Of a stretch of DNA of 52,941 bases, positions 48,623-52,941 are shown one piece after another (the stretch's first letter is position 1; every line of letters starts with the position of its first letter). Source of the stretch: an uncultured Oscillibacter sp. (GTDB lineage Bacteria > Bacillota > Clostridia > Oscillospirales > Oscillospiraceae). The notes beneath the pieces were generated by a model. It did no database searches. It saw only the letters and a list, made by a program, of their open reading frames with translations, and was not told the DNA's origin. Made by a program: the position numbers and the translations under genes. The stretch lies in the NCBI GenBank assembly GCA_945868085.1, contig CAMBKF010000013.1:1-52941 (forward strand), written 5' to 3'.

Positions 48623-49753
48623 CTACTCATCTTCGCACTGGGCAGGACTCTCCCAGAGCAGCAACTTTTGACCGATGCCCTTTTCCAGAGCCGTGTGGTA
48701 TAAGTCATATCCAAGTCCCAGATCAAAAACCGCCATACCGCAGGCGATAAAACAAAGAATCTGATTTTCGGAGGTGCGCGCTGGCTGCTGCCCCAGGATC
48801 ATCTTCCCGATCGACAGGGAATCGTCCAGCGGAGGCTTCTTTCCGGCGTCGATCAGATGATAGATCGGCCCGCCGATAACGCCGGCATACCCTTTGTCCT
48901 TGTCGCCGGAATCAATGGCTTCCTGCACATACGCATGGTGCAGACCAATATGGTCATAGACGATGTCCATATCCATCCAGAGGGATTCGTCGCACTGGAG
49001 CGGACCGGAGGCCAGAATGGTGCATCCGGGACGTACCCATTCCCGTTTCAGATGTAATGGAGCCGTCCGCGACACTGCCACGGAGATCACATCCGCCGCC
49101 CGTACAGCAGTCTCCAGATCCGGCTCTGCCACGGCATGAATACCCAGCTTATCCCGGATATACGCCGCCATACTCTCCGCCCGCTGCGGGGAGTGGTTGT
49201 GGCAGATCACGGTTTTGAGGTTCGGCATCTCCCCGACAATGGCCTCCATGCAGGCTTTTCCAATGGCGCCGCAGCCGATACACGACAGTGTTTCCGCCCC
49301 CTTGCGGGCCAGATACCGGGCGCCGACGGCAGGCACAGCGCCGGTGCGGGCCGCAGAGATCAGGTTGGCACTCATATAGCACAGCGGCTCGCCGGTCTCC
49401 TTGTTGTTCAGCGTCAGCATCAGGACCGAGCGGGGCAAACCGTGCTTTTTGTTGGCGGCGTTGGATCCATACCACTTCTGCCCGCAAATATCAAACCTGC
49501 CGCCCAAATATGCCGGCATAGCAACAAAGCGCCGGTCAGGGCCGGCTACCGGCATGTTGGGGAAGGGGGATGTTTCCGGAAATACAATATACATCCCGTG
49601 GCTGTTATGGCTGCTGCCCCCCATCAGATAGTCACCCTGTGCCAGAAGTTTAAAGACCTCCTCTGCATTGTTCACGCAGTGCGCGGTATCCAGCACACCC
49701 GCCGCGATGCAGTCCGGCTCGGACATGTACAAAAATTCTGTTTTTTTGCCCAT
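48623..49753 (-). CDS. ornithine cyclodeaminase/mu-crystallin family protein (tyramine oxidase subunit B-like)
   Basis: A 376-residue NAD(P)-binding protein of the OCD/mu-crystallin family: FLYMSEPDCIAAGVLD, GGRFDICGQKWYGSN, SANLISAARTGAVPAVGARYLARKGAETLSCIGCGAIGKACMEAI (Rossmann motif GCGAIG). The pattern matches proteins that databases label tyramine oxidase subunit B, a label with little experimental basis. It could be an imine or opine-type reductase or cyclodeaminase. GGAGGAG lies before ATG 49753; the TTG 15 bases earlier overlaps it. Its downstream partner, glycerate kinase, is broken. Confidence 0.82.
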   Translation of the reverse strand: MGKKTEFLYMSEPDCIAAGVLDTAHCVNNAEEVFKLLAQGDYLMGGSSHNSHGMYIVFPETSPFPNMPVAGPDRRFVAMPAYLGGRFDICGQKWYGSNAANKKHGLPRSVLMLTLNNKETGEPLCYMSANLISAARTGAVPAVGARYLARKGAETLSCIGCGAIGKACMEAIVGEMPNLKTVICHNHSPQRAESMAAYIRDKLGIHAVAEPDLETAVRAADVISVAVSRTAPLHLKREWVRPGCTILASGPLQCDESLWMDMDIVYDHIGLHHAYVQEAIDSGDKDKGYAGVIGGPIYHLIDAGKKPPLDDSLSIGKMILGQQPARTSENQILCFIACGMAVFDLGLGYDLYHTALEKGIGQKLLLWESPAQCEDE

Positions 49754-49874
49754 TGCTTGCTCCTCCAATTCATCAGTGATTTCCGGCGTCCGGCACCTGA
49801 ATTCATATAAATTACGGCCGATATTTTCGGAAAAAATCGCTGCAATATACGGCGGTTTTTCCTATCTGAATTTC

Positions 49875-49902
49875 AGTATAAGAATTGAAAAATCAAAGTC
49901 AA
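49875..49902 (-). promoter_or_regulatory. promoter of the cyclodeaminase-like gene
   Basis: Minus strand TTGACT (49902-49897), 16 bases, TATACT (49880-49875). A perfect CTGAA-T-TTCAG palindrome at 49866-49876 abuts the -10 and could be an operator. Confidence 0.65.
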
Positions 49903-50211
49903 TGCTGCGGCGCATTCCTGAAAATTCTGTGAAAACAGCCGCTAATATATTGATAATTTCAGAGATAAAAAATGAATATTGGTATTTGAAGGAGTGCTTA
50001 TATTAACCTGTCGGGCAACAATAGCGAGAGGATATCCCCTTATGCAGAAAGCCGATTTCCTACATAGAGGGGATCAAAATATTGCCTGTTTTGGGCCGGC
50101 AGCTCGTATGTGCCTTAGCTATGTTTCTGGCTGTGCCGTAGCGATTTCGGCTTGACGGTCTTATATTGTTGACTCCAAAGTCCGCTGGTTCGGACCCGGT
50201 CGGGCATACAA
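49903..50211. other. A/T-rich intergenic region with a tRNA-like 3' fragment
   Basis: No gene is seen. An imperfect stem ATCCCCT/AGGGGAT flanks 50034-50080. From about 50165 to 50209, GTTGACTCCAAA is followed by GTCCGCTGGTTCGGACCCGG and a TCGGGCAT end. This looks like an anticodon loop (CTCCAAA, Trp-type) fused to a T-arm and 3' acceptor strand, with the 3' anticodon arm missing and no convincing D-arm. It is probably a decayed tRNA or an integration remnant; a strong terminator follows directly. Confidence 0.35.
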
Positions 50212-50246
50212 AAAAGAAGAGACACAAAAATTGTGTCTCTTCTTTT
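50212..50246. terminator. bidirectional terminator
   Basis: Perfect 15-bp stem 50212-50226 with 50232-50246, loop AAAAT, A-rich and T-rich arms. Confidence 0.9.
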
Positions 50247-50270
50247 AGCCGAATAAGATTCCTTCCCGCC

Positions 50271-50299
50271 TTGCCACACGCAATCGCCTGTGGTACAAT
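50271..50299 (+). promoter_or_regulatory. promoter of ogt
   Basis: TTGCCA (50271-50276), 17 bases, TACAAT (50294-50299). Confidence 0.75.
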
Positions 50300-50343
50300 A
50301 TAGCAAAGCTTGAGAAGCTTGCGGACGCGGAAAAGGAGAGTGT

Positions 50344-50880
50344 ATGATGACTTATACCACCGAATATCCGTCCCCCTTGGGCACGATCACCCTGGCCTGC
50401 GATGAGGACGCGGTCATCGGTCTGTGGTTCAATGGGCAAAGGCACTACGGCAATGTCCTGCCTCCGGAGACCCGGCGGGGGGAACACCCGCTGCTCCGGG
50501 AGGCAAAGCGCTGGCTGGACATTTACTTCTCCGGGCGGGAGCCGGACTTCCTGCCGCCTATGCGCTATGACTCCACGCCCTTTCGCAAGCGCATCTGCGA
50601 CATTATGCTGACCATCCCCTATGGGCAGACCATGACCTACGGCGAGATCGCCGCGGAAGCGGCCCGGCAGCAGGGGGTGGAGCGGATGTCCGCCCAGGCG
50701 GTGGGCGGCGCCGTGGGACACAATCCCATTTCCCTGATGATCCCGTGCCACCGGGTGGTGGGTACCGGCGGCAGCCTTACCGGATACGGCGGCGGCATTG
50801 ACCGAAAGGTGAAGCTGCTGACGCTGGAAGGCGTGGACATGAGCCGCTTTTTCGTTCCCAAGAAGGGAACGGCCCTGTAA
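50344..50880 (+). CDS. ogt: methylated-DNA--[protein]-cysteine S-methyltransferase
   Basis: A 178-residue DNA repair protein that takes the methyl group from O6-methylguanine onto Cys135 in IPCHRVVG. The DNA-binding helix (MTYGEIAAEAARQQG) and GGAVGHNPIS are typical. The N-terminal domain is the short Ogt form without the Ada regulator part. Two ATGs are adjacent (50344, 50347); GGAG sits 5 and 8 bases ahead, so either may be used. Monocistronic. Confidence 0.95.
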   Translation: MMTYTTEYPSPLGTITLACDEDAVIGLWFNGQRHYGNVLPPETRRGEHPLLREAKRWLDIYFSGREPDFLPPMRYDSTPFRKRICDIMLTIPYGQTMTYGEIAAEAARQQGVERMSAQAVGGAVGHNPISLMIPCHRVVGTGGSLTGYGGGIDRKVKLLTLEGVDMSRFFVPKKGTAL

Positions 50881-50919
50881 CAGGAACACGGAGCGCCGTC
50901 TCCGCAATAGAATAAGCCA

Positions 50920-50966
50920 AAAAACAGGCACACCCTGCGTTTATACCGCAGAGTGTGCCTGTTTTT
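50920..50966. terminator. bidirectional terminator between ogt and the ROK kinase
   Basis: 14-bp outer stem 50920-50933 with 50953-50966 plus inner CTGCG/CGCAG; A-run and T-run. Confidence 0.92.
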
Positions 50967-50975
50967 AATTTTCGA

Positions 50976-51914
50976 TCAGTCCTTTGCGAACAGGGCTGCG
51001 CCGATGACGCCGGCGTCATTGCCCAGGGTGCAGCAGAGGAGGCGGGGGTGTTTTTTGGAGTACGCCGCGCCGTACTCCCTCTGCGCGACCTCCTCCCGCA
51101 GAGGGGCGAGCAGGTTCTCGCCCTGGTTGGCTATGCCGCCGGACAGCGCTATTACCTCCGGAAAGAAGATATTGACGATGTTGCCGACGCCAATGGCAAG
51201 ATAGTGGATATACTGCCGGATCACTTCGCTGCCTGCCGCGTCGCCCAGCTGCTTGGCCAAGAATGCCGTGCGTCCGTCTACACCGCCGTTTTCGGCGGCG
51301 ATCCGGTGCAGGGCACTCTCCGGATGCTGCGCCATGGCCTCCTTTGTCATGCGGATAAGCGCCGTGGCCGAGGCGTAGGTTTCAAAGCAGCCCCTTTGCC
51401 CGCAGGCGCAGGGTTCTCCGCCCGACACAATGGTCATGTGTCCCAGCTCGCTGGCGGCGCCGGTGTACCCGGTGAGCAGCCTACCATCCAGCACCACACC
51501 GCCGCCCACGCCGGTGCCCAGGGTGACCACCACAGCGCTTTGGGCGCCCTTGGCGGCCCCTGCCGCAGCCTCCGCCAATGCGGCGGCGTTGGCGTCGTTC
51601 ACAAGCCTTACGCTGTAGCCTGTCAGCTCCCGCAGGGCGGTGCGCACATCGTAGTGTATCCATCCGAGATTGCAGGCGTAGACCACCGTGCCCTCCCGGT
51701 CATCCACCGTGCCGGGACAGCCCATGCCCACGCCGCTGACGGATTCTCCCTCCGCCAGCTGGCAGATCATGGCGGCAATGGCCTTTGTCACCGCTTCGGC
51801 TCCCGCTTCGGCGTGGGTAGGGACGGAGCGCTGCTTCAGGATTTCACCTGTTTCGCTGACCAGGGCGCCCTTTATGTTGGTGCCGCCCAGGTCAATGCCG
51901 ATATACTGCCGCAT
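50976..51914 (-). CDS. ROK family glucokinase-like sugar kinase
   Basis: A 312-residue ROK kinase: phosphate-binding IGIDLGGTNIKGALV, NDANAAALAE with the catalytic aspartate, TLGTGVGGGVVLDGRLLTG, ELGHMTIVSGGEPCACGQRGCFETYAS with the zinc cluster (His and three Cys), and a C-terminal ALSGGIANQG. No DNA-binding domain, so an enzyme rather than a repressor; glucose or a related hexose is likely. ATG 51914 has GGAG 8 bases ahead, inside the end of the ABC gene. It is cotranscribed with the sugar-type ABC ATPase, consistent with uptake followed by phosphorylation. Confidence 0.9.
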   Translation of the reverse strand: MRQYIGIDLGGTNIKGALVSETGEILKQRSVPTHAEAGAEAVTKAIAAMICQLAEGESVSGVGMGCPGTVDDREGTVVYACNLGWIHYDVRTALRELTGYSVRLVNDANAAALAEAAAGAAKGAQSAVVVTLGTGVGGGVVLDGRLLTGYTGAASELGHMTIVSGGEPCACGQRGCFETYASATALIRMTKEAMAQHPESALHRIAAENGGVDGRTAFLAKQLGDAAGSEVIRQYIHYLAIGVGNIVNIFFPEVIALSGGIANQGENLLAPLREEVAQREYGAAYSKKHPRLLCCTLGNDAGVIGAALFAKD

Positions 51915-51916
51915 GC

Positions 51917-52941
51917 TTACCACTCCAGGTTCTTACCGGTTTCCTTGCTGAATACATGGGCCACGTTGCCGCCGAAGATGAGGTTCACCTCGCTGCCCAT
52001 GGGGAAGTGCGTCGCCGCGCCGTTGGTGGGCACGATGACAATGACGTCCTTGCCCCCGGCGGTGACATGGAGATGCACGCTGGAGCCCATGAGCTCGCTG
52101 ACATCCACCTGACCCTTGATGCCGTCGGCGCAGAGCATCAGATGGTCGGGCCGGACGCCCAGGGTGATATCCTGGGGCTGCACGTCGTGGGCGCGCAGAC
52201 GCTCCTGCTTCTCATCGCTGAGCTCCACGGTAACGCCGTCCATGACCACGGCGTACTTCTCGCCGTTTTTCACCAGCTGCGCGTCAAACAGGTTCATCTG
52301 CGGCGTGCCGATGAAGCCGGCCACAAAGAGGTTGGCGGGGTGGTCAAACACCTCCTGGGGGGTGCCGATCTGCTGGATGAAGCCGTCCTTCATGATAACG
52401 ATGCGGTCGCCCAGGGTCATGGCCTCGGTCTGGTCGTGGGTGACATAGATAAAGGTAGTGTTGATGCGCTGGCGCAGCTTGATGATCTCCGCGCGCATCT
52501 CATTGCGCAGCTTGGCGTCCAGGTTGGATAGCGGCTCGTCCATCAGCATGACCTGGGGGTTGCGGACGATGGCCCGGCCGATGGCCACACGCTGCCGCTG
52601 GCCGCCGGAGAGGGCCTTGGGCTTGCGGTCGAGATACTGGGTGATGTCCAGGATCTCGGCGGCCTCCCGGACCTTCCGGTCGATCTCGTCCTTGGGGGTC
52701 TTCTTCAGCTTCAAGGAGAAGGCCATATTTTCATATACCGTCATGTGGGGATACAGGGCGTAGTTCTGAAAGACCATGGCAATATCCCGGTCCTTGGGCT
52801 CCACATCGTTCATGAGCTTGTCGCCGATGTACAGCTCACCGTCGCTGATCTCCTCCAGACCGGCGATCATGCGCAGGGTGGTGGATTTGCCGCAGCCGGA
52901 GGGGCCGACCAGGACGATGAACTCCTTGTCGGCGATCTCCA
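51917..52941 (-). CDS. sugar-type ABC transporter ATPase, UgpC/MsmK-like (5' end off window)
   Basis: At least 340 residues, with the frame open to the window edge. Walker [10 protein letters not shown] lies in the last bases (around 52890), followed by [18 protein letters not shown] (Q-loop), signature [15 protein letters not shown], Walker [17 protein letters not shown] and H-loop [14 protein letters not shown]. The C-terminal half is the MalK-type TOBE/OB regulatory domain ([23 protein letters not shown]). UgpC/MsmK ATPases serve several carbohydrate importers. The next gene is the ROK kinase, two bases on. Confidence 0.94.
   Translation of the reverse strand, partial: EIADKEFIVLVGPSGCGKSTTLRMIAGLEEISDGELYIGDKLMNDVEPKDRDIAMVFQNYALYPHMTVYENMAFSLKLKKTPKDEIDRKVREAAEILDITQYLDRKPKALSGGQRQRVAIGRAIVRNPQVMLMDEPLSNLDAKLRNEMRAEIIKLRQRINTTFIYVTHDQTEAMTLGDRIVIMKDGFIQQIGTPQEVFDHPANLFVAGFIGTPQMNLFDAQLVKNGEKYAVVMDGVTVELSDEKQERLRAHDVQPQDITLGVRPDHLMLCADGIKGQVDVSELMGSSVHLHVTAGGKDVIVIVPTNGAATHFPMGSEVNLIFGGNVAHVFSKETGKNLEW

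Noticed and set aside
47617-48726. A single 369-residue fusion enzyme
   Set aside because: The second part is an off-frame reading of an IS3 transposase and has no homology of its own.

Overview
The window reads as chromosome of a spore-forming, butyrate-producing Clostridia species with high G+C coding DNA, probably an Oscillospiraceae relative of Flavonifractor, Intestinimonas or Lawsonibacter. That placement is inference. It rests on the forespore sigma factor SigG, a class B sortase, AddAB rather than RecBCD, a butyryl-CoA:acetate CoA-transferase-like enzyme, AGGAGG ribosome sites, TTGACA/TATAAT promoters with 16-18 nt spacing, and CCCTAC-ended palindromic repeats. Most genes are ordinary housekeeping or metabolic genes in short operons separated by strong intrinsic terminators.

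Layout. 1-2.3 kb: the end of an unknown gene, a REP-associated tyrosine transposase that carries two REP-like palindromes inside its own frame, threonine synthase and a small zinc protein. 2.3-5 kb: yqeC and yqeB (selenium-dependent molybdenum hydroxylase maturation), a membrane protein and a phosphoesterase. 5.1-9.9 kb: Smr protein, omega-amidase-like nitrilase, aminotransferase, second phosphoesterase, YgjP-type metallopeptidase with DUF1653, Nudix and DUF523. 10.1-13.3 kb: an ABC importer of the TrpXYZ/ABC_sub_bind type, preceded by a 41-codon leader peptide packed with Phe and Tyr codons, an 11-bp hairpin inside the leader and an intrinsic terminator. This is the best candidate for an undescribed attenuator. 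13.4-20.6 kb: ModE-like regulator, pckA, a repeat-rich intergenic region with two palindrome families, threonine aldolase, sortase B, sigG with a SigF/SigG-type promoter, and a cysteine-desulfurase-like enzyme.

20.7-23.3 kb: MerR regulator, three genes that look like debris of a conjugative element, and tRNA-Pro(CGG). 23.4-35.9 kb: addB-addA, rpmE, an unexplained structured intergenic region, hflX-yigZ, a flavoprotein and pepD. 36.1-40 kb: the butyrate CoA-transferase, a membrane-anchored HTH sensor, and ispD-ispF. 40-43.9 kb: a GntR/YtrA-type ABC operon with a near-perfect 21-bp inverted-repeat operator over its -10 box. 44-47 kb: EamA transporter divergent from a MocR regulator, then three tRNA genes (Ser-GCT, Ser-TGA, Pro-GGG). 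47.1-49.8 kb: an IS3-family transposase remnant fused to a truncated glycerate 2-kinase, followed upstream by an ornithine-cyclodeaminase-like gene. 50-52.9 kb: a tRNA-like fragment, ogt, a ROK sugar kinase and an UgpC/MsmK-type ABC ATPase that runs off the window.

Common threads are amino-acid metabolism (thrC, aminotransferase, threonine aldolase, PepD, aromatic-type importer) and butyrate formation. Selenium/molybdenum cofactor genes (yqeB, yqeC, the EF2568-type enzyme and possibly the ModE-like regulator) are scattered through the first 21 kb rather than clustered.
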